Positions 11,962 through 23,600 of a DNA stretch of 64,000 bases are shown one piece after another; position 1 is the stretch's first letter; every line of letters begins with the position of its first letter. The translations under genes were made by a program, and so were the position numbers. The notes under the pieces are model-generated. The model was not told the origin of the DNA. It worked only from the letters and a program-made list of their open reading frames with translations, and ran no database searches. The stretch is from Microplitis mediator (taxonomy: Eukaryota > Arthropoda > Insecta > Hymenoptera > Braconidae). The DNA lies in assembly GCF_029852145.1 (NCBI RefSeq), contig NC_079975.1, positions 11,617,264-11,681,263 on the forward strand, read 5' to 3'.

Positions 11962-13839
11962 ATGGTACTGCTCGCAATAATCCTGTTGGCTCAACCCCTA
12001 CAAGCACTATTGGGGTACGATTGTGGGGGCATATCTATGAACGTCACTACCATATCAGCAAACAAAGTGGGCGAGTGTGACATACCGTTGAAGAATCCAG
12101 AGGAAAAGCCAGTATCGCTTCAATTACTTCAGTTAGCAGAATTTAGTAACACGGAAGTGTTTGAATGCCGGGTAGAAATAAATCGAGTGATAACATATTG
12201 TGGAGATTGGTATCATGCATTCGTAGTGGCAAATGGAAGAAGAGAGTATATTTATGAATTAGAGTACAGACAATGCAAAAGGTTACATGAGACTGGCAGC
12301 TTAAAATTGGGTTATAATGCAGAATTGGAGGGATTAACAAGAAACGCAACACATTATCAGACAATTATGCTGGCAGGAACTACCACGGTGGATGGAAAAT
12401 GTGCGGGAACACAATATAGTGACCCGTTTGGTACTTGGAGTCAAGTGATTGTGGAAGCGACCGTTAGAGTAACAGTTAGGAACTATTTTGCCACAGTGGA
12501 GCGTGCAAGCAATAAGGTAGTTCTTAGCAGTGGAGCAAGATGCGACTGGGCTGAAGGAGGATGCATAGATCAAACAGGAGGTAATACATTTTGGGAGGTC
12601 ATAAGGGAGGAATCATGCCAAACAGCGAGTCACATAATTTTGTACGAGGGACCTGGCACGCTATTGTCTGGAGAAAAAGGAGAACCAGAAATTTATACGA
12701 TCAATACAGAGGATATAACATTTGCTCTAGCGAAGAAAATGGAGAAGAAAATATGCGGTTACACCTTAATACAAACGGAACATCCCAAACTATTAATTAA
12801 GGTACTCAAACCAGGTGAAGAAACGGCGAGAGTAAAATCAATCTCGACGCAGGACCTTGACATATTTGCTTACATAAATTCAAAATTTGTGTATGTAGAA
12901 AAACACATTAAACGACAAATGAGATCTCTTTACAGAGATATATTAACACACAAGTGCGAGGTCGAAAGGCAAGTAATATTAAATGCGCTGATGTTATCAG
13001 GACTAAAACCAGAGGAATTCGCTTATGCGATAATGAAAGGACCAGGATACTACGCAACAGTTGCAGGAGAAATTATTTACCTAATCAAGTGCATACCGGT
13101 AGATGTCCAATTGAGAAAAGTGGAAGAATGTTATCAGGAGTTACCGGTGATTTATCAAAATCAGAGTTGGTTTGTCACGGCTAGATCAAGAATGTTGACT
13201 AAGCAAGGTACTATTATAGATTGCAACCAGTTACTATCGGTCGGATATGAAGTAGATGGGGCATGGATCGTTATGAAACCGGGATTTGAAGATATCCAAG
13301 AACCACAAATGCTAAAACCAACGACCATACCAACTTGGGATTATGAGGATACAAGATATTTGGCGACAAGTGGGATATACACGGAAAAGGATTTAGAAAA
13401 GTTGAGGAATAGAATAATGCTGCCGGTAGAAACTCCAGTTTTGGTTAATACCATAATAAGAGGGGCAACAGGCCGCACTATTGTTGGTAGTACGGGAATA
13501 TCAATGACGCAGTTCATGGATGAATCAGTAATTGAGAATTATGCAAAGAAACAATGGGATAAATTTTGGGGAGGATTTTTAATATTTGGAACGGCAAGTG
13601 CGGGATTGATAGGCATAATGATAAGTATAAAAATGCTGAAAATAATAATCGACACGGTAGTACATGGATACATTTTACATCGAGCATACGGCTGGAGTTT
13701 GTATTTAGTGGGTGCAATTTTATCGTCAGTAACACATTTATTGTTACAATTGGCGGAAGAACCGTTAAAAAGCGAGAAGAAGAAGAAATCAAGGGAACGT
13801 AAAAATAGAGGGAAGCCGGTTTCGGAAACCGCAAATTAA
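11962..13839 (+). CDS. Chuvirus-type envelope glycoprotein (intact ORF, 625 aa)
   Basis: This resembles the surface glycoprotein of chuviruses (negative-strand RNA viruses of arthropods), a type also found as endogenous copies and as the env of some insect LTR retroelements. The open frame starts earlier at a TTG, but the first ATG (11962) directly begins a signal peptide of about 18 residues, so I use it. The mature start has the LGYDCGG type of opening. A cysteine-rich ectodomain follows with motifs such as VGECDIP, YCGDW, CAGTQYSDPFGTW and CGYTLIQTEHPKL. N-glycosylation sequons include NVT, NAT and NQS. Two hydrophobic stretches lie near residues 538-560 and 580-596, followed by a lysine/arginine-rich tail. 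No frame break is seen. It lies 190 bp upstream of a second, unrelated envelope gene on the same strand. Family membership comes from motif recognition, and present function is unknown. Confidence 0.8.
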   Translation: MVLLAIILLAQPLQALLGYDCGGISMNVTTISANKVGECDIPLKNPEEKPVSLQLLQLAEFSNTEVFECRVEINRVITYCGDWYHAFVVANGRREYIYELEYRQCKRLHETGSLKLGYNAELEGLTRNATHYQTIMLAGTTTVDGKCAGTQYSDPFGTWSQVIVEATVRVTVRNYFATVERASNKVVLSSGARCDWAEGGCIDQTGGNTFWEVIREESCQTASHIILYEGPGTLLSGEKGEPEIYTINTEDITFALAKKMEKKICGYTLIQTEHPKLLIKVLKPGEETARVKSISTQDLDIFAYINSKFVYVEKHIKRQMRSLYRDILTHKCEVERQVILNALMLSGLKPEEFAYAIMKGPGYYATVAGEIIYLIKCIPVDVQLRKVEECYQELPVIYQNQSWFVTARSRMLTKQGTIIDCNQLLSVGYEVDGAWIVMKPGFEDIQEPQMLKPTTIPTWDYEDTRYLATSGIYTEKDLEKLRNRIMLPVETPVLVNTIIRGATGRTIVGSTGISMTQFMDESVIENYAKKQWDKFWGGFLIFGTASAGLIGIMISIKMLKIIIDTVVHGYILHRAYGWSLYLVGAILSSVTHLLLQLAEEPLKSEKKKKSRERKNRGKPVSETAN

Positions 13840-14028
13840 GATAAGCGGGAAAAAAAAAAACGAGAGGGAAATTAGTTAAAAGATCGGTTATTTTATTTTT
13901 GAAAAAAAATTTTCTTTTTCTCTCTCTTGAAAAAAAAAAATAATAAACAAAAAAAAAAAACAAAAAAAAAAGGAAGGAAGGGTGATTATGATTTTAAATT
14001 TGATGAATTAAATGGTTGCAGTGCCACG

Positions 14029-15987
14029 ATGAGGACGGGAGAAGGGACTACAGGAAGGATGATAAGATTGGACAACAGACGGGGATTGTATTCAGAGGAT
14101 ATCGGGGAATACAGGGTTTTATCGCATGAGTGGAAAATAATAACATTCATAGATATGTATGAGGAAGAAGCTGAGACGGATCGGTTAGTGAAGGAATTGG
14201 ACAAATTAAGGGAGCAGGTCAAGAGTGAGGAGGGCCTCATGGAATTGGAAAAACGAGTTAACCAAATAAAAACCTGGATAGAAGAAAGTAGCGATTGGTG
14301 TAGGCGGAGAGCAGCGGAATCAACGCCCGACTTAATGGATTATTATGAGAAAATATCTAATTTTGTAGAAAATAATAATAGTTTAGTAAGGACAGGAGAT
14401 AACGAGGTCATACTCCGGCACCAAGAGGAATTCAGCATTGGAAAAGGAAATGAAGAAGACAAGGTGGATTTGACTCAGTTTGAGGGGGAGTTAGAAGTCC
14501 GCGAGTCTGTTAGTAAAAGAGTGTTTTTCGCCTCCTTTATGGTAACTGAAGGCCAGATTTTCAATGGGATATTGTCGGTGTCGGATTTTCAGCGGGCCAT
14601 TGGCGTTATTTTGGAAGACAGTAAAGGGATGGAACTTCCTACAGGAACGGATTCAGATGGGATAAGAACATTGCTGGCGATCATAGATGCAGAGGTACAA
14701 GTTTATAATCAAAGAATTATATACATCTGGAGGGTGCCGTTTATGTTAAGAACGAAATATAGACTGATCAAACACTATTCATTTCCCACCATACTATCAA
14801 CAGCACCGATGTATGGGATGATCATAATGCCGACTACACCATATACTGCCATAAGAGAAGGTGAATATATATCACTTACCAGGGATGACATCGAAAAGAG
14901 TAAGGTAATCGGTGATCGATTCTTTGGAGTTAGTAGAGTTGTCACACATGAGCTGGAAGGTGGAAAGGGTTGCGAAGCGAGGTTGTATGCAGGGAAAAAC
15001 GTCGATATCAACGAGTGTGAATTGAGAGTGGTCAAGTTGGAAAAGACATTTTGGACGAAGTTACATAATACGAATGCCTGGCTGTTTGTTGCCATGGGCG
15101 ACGAAATTTAAAAAATTGGTTGCGCTGGAAATAAGACTGAGGAAATGACCGTGAACGGAACGGGAGTGATGTGGATGCGGGAAGAGTGTGAGGGAGTGAC
15201 AGGTGAAACATTCTTAACTTCAACTCGAGGAAGACACGTCGTGGCAAAGATTATGGATAGAGAGTTGGGCTGGCCAGAGATTAGGGAAGAGTTGGAAAAG
15301 ATCCTGGAAGGAACTCATATTGCCCTGGATAACTTAATGGCCGCGGTGGGACAAATGCAAGGTGATGGAGCCACTGTGGAAAAAGGAGGTGTCAGATTAG
15401 CAGAGGTGCGACAGGAGTTGCGCCACATGGTAGAGATTAAAAGAATACAAGCTGAAATTGTGGAAATCAAGACCTTGGCCGTGTATTTCTGCATAGGACT
15501 AGGCGTCGTTATATTTTTAATTTTGGGTGGATTGTGTTCAAGATTATACATAAAACGAAAACTTCAAGCAGAGAATGAGAGGCAAGCAGAAGAAGGTAAA
15601 ATTACAACGTCAAAAGAGCCAGGGGTATCTACAAAAGGAAGATGTCGGGTGGAAAACAAGAAACAGACGGAAGACAAGAAAGAGACACCTATAGAAGAAC
15701 TTAAGATGGAACCAGTTCAGCAAAAGGATAAGATGTTAGGTAGTCCGATGCCGCCGCCAAAATCGAAACGGACAAAAAGGGAAAAGAAAGTAGACATACC
15801 CCAATTGAAGGAAGTACACAACGCTATCGGAACTGACGAGGCACAGGAACAAGTGGGGGTATCGTATGCGGATTTGGAGATGATGCAGTTAACACAGCTT
15901 CCTCATCACAGTAGCGAATCAGGAGGTTTGACCAGAGCTACTACTGCCCGTCGGAGTATTTGGCATTATAAGAACTTGAGATTGTAG
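14029..15987 (+). pseudogene. Baculovirus-F/errantivirus-type envelope protein, broken by one in-frame stop
   Basis: One reading frame runs from the ATG at 14029 (context GCCACGATG) to TAG at 15987, interrupted by a single TAA at 15109-15111. The first part (360 aa) has the GLYSEDIGEYRV opening and a SHEWK segment typical of insect F-like Env. A charged coiled coil follows (about residues 45-82), then a VSKR stretch at 161-164 where F proteins are cleaved, and IFNGILSVSDFQRA, which resembles the conserved segment after cleavage. Spaced cysteines follow. The second part (restart ATG 15145) has further cysteines, a coiled region, one membrane helix near its residues 111-131 and a long lysine/glutamate-rich tail. 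No signal peptide is encoded next to the ATG. A splice acceptor (GGTTGCAG, ending 14020) could join a leader exon, as errantivirus env mRNAs are spliced. Without readthrough the product would lack its membrane anchor. Confidence 0.75.
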
Positions 15988-16540
15988 AGGAGCTCGCCAT
16001 CACCAACCTATCTGTTCCTATTCCCTTTTCCCAACCTATTTGTTCTGTTGCAGGCACGTCACACAGGGAAAATGCAGCCAGCATGCCGGGTCGTTCAAGT
16101 CTATTGGATTTCAGGATCACGAAAGCTGCGGTCGATAAAGCCCAATTACAACGTACAAGGCAGTGGAATGCAGAATTCATTTTTTTTAATTATTTATCAA
16201 TCATTATTCTCTTGTGCATTGTTCTTTCAACAAATATTCTATTTTCCTTAGTATGTAGAGAGTCTCTTCAGGGAACATAAGCTTACGTTAATATATATAC
16301 ATAAAATCCGAAGGGCATCCTAAGAGATAAGTAATCATTTTATTTTTTTTTCGAGTATTATATTTTTTTTGAACAGGTATGCAACGTATACTGTTGTGCA
16401 GCTGAAAATTAACCTGAGCTCCAACGGGTCGAGAAGGAGAATCGTGATCTCGGGTGATATCAGGGAGTTCACATGCGACTTACCCTGTGAATAGGATTGT
16501 CCCTTGTACCATTCGGGAGAATGGCTTTCTTTTTCGAACC
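15988..16540. other. Untranslated segment after the envelope block
   Basis: No coding potential is evident. It lies between the env stop codon and the purine tract and would be the 3' untranslated part of the parent retroelement. Confidence 0.4.
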
Positions 16541-16549
16541 GGGGGAGCG
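16541..16549 (+). promoter_or_regulatory. Candidate polypurine tract
   Basis: GGGGGAGCG directly precedes TGTGACGGG. This is the arrangement of a polypurine tract next to the start of a 3' LTR. The intact Gypsy element of this window has a comparable junction (GTGACGGGGGT followed by TGTAACGGGG, minus strand). Confidence 0.45.
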
Positions 16550-17958
16550 TGTGACGGGTGAGCTGACGCCCATCCGTCTAATACTAATTAACAAATAATA
16601 GATAGATATATTTTAGTTCAGAAAGCAATACATTTTATAGTAGTTTCATTAGGCGCTACACAGCTGCACATAAATATCGCATTACATTAGTGTATTAAGT
16701 CTTACTTTTATAAAGACAATGCGATGAGCAGACGTTTCGCGTGGTCAGCAGTTTTGACTGTGGGAAGAAAAGAGTTCCGTTGGAGACGGCGAAGGGATAT
16801 TTTCTTATACAGCACGAAAAGAGTTCTCATGGGAAACGGCGGAATGATATTTTGGAAGCAGAGGATGCAATTGCAGAAGAAGAGTTAGTTACCATAGTTA
16901 AGCTGATTCGAATAGTCGTCTGCTCGCGCATAAATATTATATCTCACTTATTTTGCCGCTTTTATTACAGATCACTATAAGAATACGTTTAATGCCGCTA
17001 TTGTTGAATGAAAATATTGTATTTGTATCCGATTCATTTATGCTATCTTAGGATTGTAAAAGAGACTCTCAGGGCCTTTCCTGGGTACTCCCATATTTTG
17101 GGGACGCCCAATAAACAAATATCCATTAAATTCACATATAGTCCCCGTGAAAAAATATTCTGATCAGACTATATCAGGCCTGATATGGAAATTGGCCATA
17201 TCAGACTATATATGCTTTGATATAAGTATATCAGACTATATATCAGACCAAATTTATTTTAAAAAAATATGTAAAAAATAAATATCAATAAATTTTTATT
17301 GTGTATAAAAAAATCTATCGTGTTCAACTTTCATGACACATCTTTTCGAATACAATTTGAGGTAACTTGATATTTTTAACCTCTATAAAGGCTTATCAAA
17401 TTATATCAAGTCTGATCAGGATTTTTATTCACAGGTATATCAATTTATATATATATATATATCAGACTATATAAAGTCATATCAAGTTATATCAAGCCTG
17501 ATCAGGGATTTTTTTTTTAAGTATATCAAAGTATATATAACTTTATAAGGTTATATCAGGCCATATCAGGACCTATTAGAAATAAATATAACATTATATA
17601 TGAGCTTATCAAGTTATATCAAGTCTGATATAGACATATCAAATTGATAAGGCTTGATCTGGCCTGATATGGCCAATTTTCATATCAGGCCAGATCAGGA
17701 CCTATCAAAAATCAAATATGGACATATCAGATCATATCAGGCCAGATATGAATATATCAAAAATTTCGATATGGCCTTATCAGCTCATATCAAGCCTGAT
17801 CAGAATATTTTTTCACGGGTCATTCCTTCACTGAGCGACCAACACCCTTTATAACATCCTATTAAATTCCTAGAGACGCTGAGCTAGGCACGGTAAGATC
17901 GGTTACGAAGTAAGAACATTAAGGTGTAAGCTCACACGTACCACGATCTTATTTTACA
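16550..17958 (+). repeat. Probable 3' LTR of the env-bearing element, split by a MITE
   Basis: It starts TGTGACGGGTGAGC after a purine tract. A plausible end is TTATTTTACA at 17958. Without the nested element at 17144-17819 the LTR would be about 733 bp. An AATAAA lies near 17111. No second copy of this LTR is in the window, so the right boundary is a guess and the 5' half of the element is missing or displaced. Confidence 0.35.
17144..17819. mobile_element. Non-autonomous inverted-repeat element (MITE, 676 bp)
   Basis: The ends form a perfect 24-bp inverted repeat beginning CCCGTGAAAAAATATTCTG. The interior is packed with variants of TATCAGGCCTGATATGG and TATATCAAGTCTGATC, so it is rich in short palindromes. 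A possible 2-bp duplication (TC) flanks it. No ORF is present. Confidence 0.7.
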
Positions 17959-20170
17959 TCTAACAAACGCACCAGTATTCCATGATTTGAGCAAAAAAAA
18001 AAATAATAATAATAATAAAAAAAAATAATAATAATAAAAAAAATAATAATAATAAAAAAAAAAATAATAATATAAACTAGGAATCGCGACTTATTTTTAT
18101 CCTCAAAAAAAAAATAACTAAATTTCCAACGGATTTATTCTAACAGGAATAAATAATATCATACTCGCGTCACGCACCCGCAGCGACGGCGAACACACAC
18201 AAAAAAAAACCAATGTCCTTGGTTCGCGAACTCAATTGCATACCACGCGAAAAAAAAAACAAAAAAAAATATTACAATTGCGGTAAACACATAACCACTC
18301 TGCTCGAAAAATACTCACTCGTGACGACCACGCGGTGCTCGAGGACTCTGGCTTGACAACTCGCCAAAATGCACAGTTCAACAAAATAAAATTAAAATAA
18401 TAATAATAATAATCGAAACGAACAAAAAAAAATTTTAACCACCACAAATACGGGGTATTGAAATGACCGATAAGCGCAGTACAAACTTCCACTCACCCTT
18501 TACAGCGGTCGACGAGGGGATGTTGGTTGTTGTCCAGCTCTCGGCGATCCTCGGCAGGGTTTGATAACTCCTTCCCAGGCTGCAGCAATTGCGTAATTCC
18601 AAAGTCAGCTGCGAGACACACGCGGTTCGACGACGATTTTGTCTTAACTTGAATCTTTCTTTATTTTTTTTTGTTTCTTTAACAAAACAATTTGCCTTCG
18701 CGGCACTTAAATATTTATTACTGGTATTCTGCGACAATATATAGCCTTCGCGGCACTCAAATTAGTTTAATTGAAGCTAATTAATATCAAAATAATATTG
18801 CTTGAACAAGATAAACTTATCAACCACGTGTTGTCAGCAACAAGCATCCAGCAAAGATCGCTGCAACCTCTCCGATCACGTGGATCTCACACGCGACTCC
18901 CCACTCTATCGCCCCGTTCAGCTGCTACCTCAGAGATGGCGCCAGCGGTACCATAAATTGTTCATTACTGAACCTTCGAGTCCATGGCTCGGATTGATGG
19001 CGCGCGTGCTCTCGCGTTTGAAACTCGAACTACTCGTGGCTTACAGGCTGACGGTCGTTGGTTTTGATGCGAGTTTTCCCTTGCTTTATCCGCGGGTCTT
19101 CCTGGATTGGACGCGGCTTGCCTTACTCGATGATCGTGGTCCACTTCCGGTGAGCGAGTTGGAAATTTGTCCGGCTAATTAATAACTCATTCTTAGGTAC
19201 TAACTTAACTTAACAATAATTAATCTCCACCTACCAGAGTCTTCGGAGATCGTTGCTGGAAGCCTGTCGCTAGTCGCGTTACTCTACCTGAGACTTCCCA
19301 TCACTCCCGTGTGCCTCGCAGGTCCTAATTATTATTATTATCAAATTCAGAAACCAAAAATGAATTATTGACTAAAATTAATTTGACGCGTGGGATCCGC
19401 CGAGGACCGGACAATCTCAAATGTCACAATATATATATATATATATATGTCGGAAGACCAGTAACATGATGGGCATCACCCTGACCATCGGGTTTATTAT
19501 TTTTGTCTGGCATTTTATTACAAATATAAACGAATAATAATTACACAGAACAGTAATTTATTATTAAAGTATTATTCACAAATAGTAGTAACTAAACAAA
19601 CGGTATAACGAATATAATATCTCACAATCGTTAATACGTACAGAATTACAACTAACACAATATTTGATACACATACAATGATAACAATAAATTAATAATT
19701 AATAAATGATATTAATCGTAGTATACAATCGCCCGATAATATTAATAATTAAACTATGATTAAATAATATACGAGTACTACGGTAAACTAGGCTCGAGAA
19801 CGAATCCACGGTCAACAGGAAAACTTGTACTCGCACAACGAATGCTCAATCAGAACTAACTAACTCAACTCGTACCAAACTCTGTACTTTTTCGTTAAAA
19901 ACCTTTTTGTCAAAATATTCAAAGAAGGACAACCGTCTCATATTATCTTACTATCTTGTCCTCTGTGTCTTACTATACCCATCCTGTGACCGTGGCTACG
20001 TTTGGTGAACAGATGTCACAGCGAGCCTAAGCCTCCCGTAATGAACATAATCTGCTTAAGTTGTAAACAACTAGAACTTAAATTTTATTATTTAATTGTT
20101 ACTATGAAAACTAGTCTCGACTGTTGGAAATTTCCCGTCCTATTGGAAAACCCCGTTTTATTCTTTCATC
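17959..20170. other. Non-coding stretch, probably decayed LTR material
   Basis: It holds (AAT)n-like runs at about 17993-18075, two direct copies of GCCTTCGCGGCACTYAAAT (near 18692 and 18746), a GC-richer block at 18.85-19.35 kb without a credible protein, and (AT)n near 19431-19449. I see no gene. Confidence 0.4.
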
Positions 20171-20173
20171 TCC

Positions 20174-20177
<4 letters not shown>

Positions 20178-20231
<54 letters not shown>
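20178..20231. repeat. (TA)n microsatellite
   Basis: A pure TA run followed by ACAGGGTGATCCAGAATTAC, which looks like the end of a DNA transposon inserted in the TA tract. Confidence 0.8.
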
Positions 20232-20234
<3 letters not shown>

Positions 20235-20641
20235 GGTGATCCAGAATTACTTTTACAGCGAGAAAATTTAGATAGAGGAGGTGATTCTAAGAATGAAGTT
20301 CCTTTGCCACTTTTGAAAATTTTGAGTAGTTTTCGAGTTATTCAACATTTTAATTGACCAATCAGATGTGAGAACTGGAATTTGAAACAAGTGAAAAAGA
20401 ATAAATATTAAGTTTGGCAACGACGCAATTGTTAACTTCAAGTCATACATAAATTGTTTATTTCAAAAAGTTCGAATTCCGCAAAAGTTTGAAGAACGGG
20501 AACAAAACACGCAATCGCAACCTCAAATATACTCTTATCACACATTTTTCAAATTTACTTACTGAGAATTGTGAATAATAATTATGCTTTCATCATTAGA
20601 GTCAGGACCATGGACAATTAAAGCACAATTATGTTTTTTTG

Positions 20642-20868
20642 GGCATTCCACGCTAAATCGATCACTTTTAAAACCAACCCCTTCTGATTTCACGGATAAT
20701 TTTTTTTTATTTTCGATCTCACTAAAAGTGTTTCTCATATTTTTTTAAATATATCTTACCCAATTAAAAAAAAAAAGTTACGAAATTTTGAAAAAAATTT
20801 TTATTTTTTTTTTCTAAATTCCATTACTTTGGCAAAAATATGCTTATCGGGACGTTTTTTTTAGGTTT
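20642..20868. mobile_element. Transposon end fragment with GGGCATTCCACGC terminus
   Basis: The terminal word GGGCATTCCACGC is found again in inverted orientation at about 61443-61458 (GGCGTGGAATGCCCC). This indicates two copies of one element family. No coding sequence is present. Confidence 0.4.
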
Positions 20869-21388
20869 CCCCCAATGATATATGTTTATTCAACATTTGC
20901 CCTATGGGCTCGCCGTACTCAGTTCACAAGATGTTGAATTGTTCTTAACACTAAGGTTCTTTTCTGTCACTTAAATCTCTGGGATTTACACTTAATTATT
21001 AACTCAACTTATGGATTTTACACTTTGAATTTGTTGAGTCTTCAGCTCATATGAGTTCGGTATGAATCTCCGACTCTAGCAATTCACTCGGACGAGAATC
21101 GCTGTTTATGCACTTAACAATTATTATAAAAATCACCCACGCCTCCTCGTGTTTTACGCGGGCGGTACTTCCCGTGTGGTGATTTTTGGAAAAGCAAATA
21201 TAATTTTGAAAAGACGATTTTGAATAGAGATTTTTACGGTAACAAGCAACTTGCCACGCCTCCTCGAGTGCAATATTGAGACGATCTTTCCGTGTGATAT
21301 TATAGTATACTTGACTATTTAGATTTTAATGAATATGAACTAGTTGGTTGAAAAAGGGCCAGCAAGGAAGATACATTAACTTCTCTGT
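20869..21388 (-). repeat. Dispersed repeat, copy 1 (inverted relative to 30770-31340)
   Basis: This is the reverse complement of 30770-31340 with many small differences. Shared words include GTTCACAAGATGTTGAA, CACGCCTCCTCG, GAGACGATCTT and CCAGCAAGGAAGATACATTA. In the sense of copy 2 it carries AATAAA near its end, so it may be LTR-derived. Confidence 0.65.
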
Positions 21389-23249
21389 TTTTTCTTCTGT
21401 ATTCCTTTGTCTACGAGTAGCTTTATGAAGGGTGAATACCATTTCACTTTTTCCCTTTTTATTCTTTTCTTGATGGAAAGCTTCATTCGTTATTAAACGC
21501 ATCAAACACGGAGGGAAGAGATAATGTTCCATTAGGTTTTTTTTTTTATTTCAGTTATGTGAACATTTTTTGGTGATTTTCAAAACATGTGTAGATTACA
21601 ATTGTAAACTGCAATTTTTTCTGTTTTTCTGTCTTTGTAGAAGTTCAAAAAATGTTTTAAAAATATTCTTCATGGTGTCGCACGTTGATATACTCGAGTG
21701 GAAGCATTTTTCGAGTTAAAATATTTGAAACAATTATTTTTCAACCGAGAATATTCCATAAGGGCGTGTAGATAATTATATGCTCTTATGCCATCCAAGT
21801 ACTATAAGTGTGTTATGTCCGAATTTTTAATAAAAAAAAAATAAAACTGAATTAAAAATATTCTTTTCACTCAAGGTCTCTTTCGCTAGCGCGCGAAAAC
21901 GCAGCGTAGACAAAATTGCAGTAGCAACTGTCTCCCTACTACCTCTATGGCACCGCCCGACAGCTCACCAATACTAAATTTTTTTTATAATAACGTGACT
22001 TTTTGCTGCCAATTATAAATTCTAAATATTTCTCACCTTTTTAGAGAGGTTATAAAAACCTTATGCAAATTCCAATCCAGGTCTCTCGTGCGCAGTGAAT
22101 GATCTGTGGGGCCCGTAGTGCTATCAAAGCGTTAAATAGACACCTCAGAAATATCGCCTTTCCGGAGCTACAGAGCAGTTGACGCGGTACAGTTGAGAGT
22201 TTCTCTCCTATCTGCTCATTTACGCTCGCAGAAAGTGGAAATCCGTGTTAAGATAGGCGAACTCTTCAAGTTCGTCTATTTTTCTTTGTTCTTCCTATCA
22301 ATTATTTCGAGCGACGATTTCGTCTGGACTCATACTATAACGTTCACTCCTATTCGTCACAACCCACGGCGGAGTGTGGTGTGTACAGAATAGCCGTTAT
22401 GGCCCACCGATGGTAAAACTGAAAATAAAAATAATAAACCAAAACCAAAAATATCCTTTGAAGATGCCCACGATCCCCACTAGACACTCAGCTCTTCCCA
22501 GGCTGGGTCAGAAAACCGAATTGGGCGCCAGTTCGTGTACCCCACGAACAAAATAACAAATAAACAATAAATAAGAAAATGAAATGAAAAATGAAATAAT
22601 AAAAAAATAATCAGAGAGCAGTTTTCAGGTATTGGAAAAGGAAAACAAGAAAGAGATAGTTTGCAATAAATATATAATAATAAAGTTTAATTATATCCCA
22701 GGTTGGTAGCCATTTAACCCGATATATATATTAATTTATAATGTTTCAGTGGGTATATAAAATAATAAACAATAATATAAATAATAAAAGTCACTTTACA
22801 ATATCAATTTGTCTGACCAATAGTCACGTACGCAAAACAATAATTAATAAAACAAATGTTCCTTTTGCTATCACTCGCACGTGATAAATAATAAATATAA
22901 ATAATTAATTATAATAATTTTTATGCACACAATATAAATGTACCACAATATTAATTATTAAACTCAAGATAACTCAGAATTGATAATAAATTAAATCATT
23001 ATCGCAAATAATAAAGCACCCGCTGGTGATTATTGAAATAATTGCAAATATTGTTTCCAAGAAAAGCTAAATACTGATCAAATAATCAGTTACCTATGGG
23101 TGGATATTCAGCGCAAAATAATAAGTAATATAAATAATAATTATCGCAGTAATTCAAAATGTTTTTTTCAAAAAAAATAACTAATTAATGATAAATATCC
23201 ACCAAAAAAAATAAATTGTTCCCCACACTCTTCAAAATAATTATTTGAA

Positions 23250-23600
23250 AATATAAAATAATAATTGTAAATATCAATAATTATCTACCGTTAATCCACT
23301 CGAACGGTCACCAATAATTATTGAAAAAATGTAAAATTATAATTGTAAATATTAATAATTATTTACCATCAATCGTACACACGGTCACCAATAATTATTA
23401 TCTAATATAAAAATAAATGTAACTGTTGATAATTATTTACCGTCAGTCATACAGACAGTCACCAATAATTATCAACTAATCAAAATATAACGTGAATATT
23501 AATAATTATTTACCGTCGACAATATATGCGGTCACCAATAATTATTAATAAAAGAATAGCGTGAATATCAATAATTATTTACCGTTGTCACGGCTGCTAC
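23250..23600. repeat. Minisatellite, about 70-bp unit, five copies
   Basis: Units contain ATTAATAATTATTTACCGTC, then a variable stretch, then CGGTCACCAATAATTATT. One isolated copy of the second half recurs near 25500. AATAATTATT is itself palindromic. Confidence 0.75.

Noticed and set aside
1939..15987. Idea that the small genes and envelope genes form one integrated virus (for example a polydnavirus-type locus)
   Set aside because: The small genes have introns and face the other way, no viral core genes are present, and no segment excision motif was recognised. Adjacency alone does not support it.
18771..19182. GC-richer ORFs of 61 and 126 codons
   Set aside because: Overlapping frames, no domain and no splice context; more likely LTR-derived.
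23250..23600. Possible CRISPR-like array (repeats with variable spacers)
   Set aside because: Repeats are degenerate, AT-rich and palindromic, in an insect-type transposon context without cas genes. It is an ordinary minisatellite.
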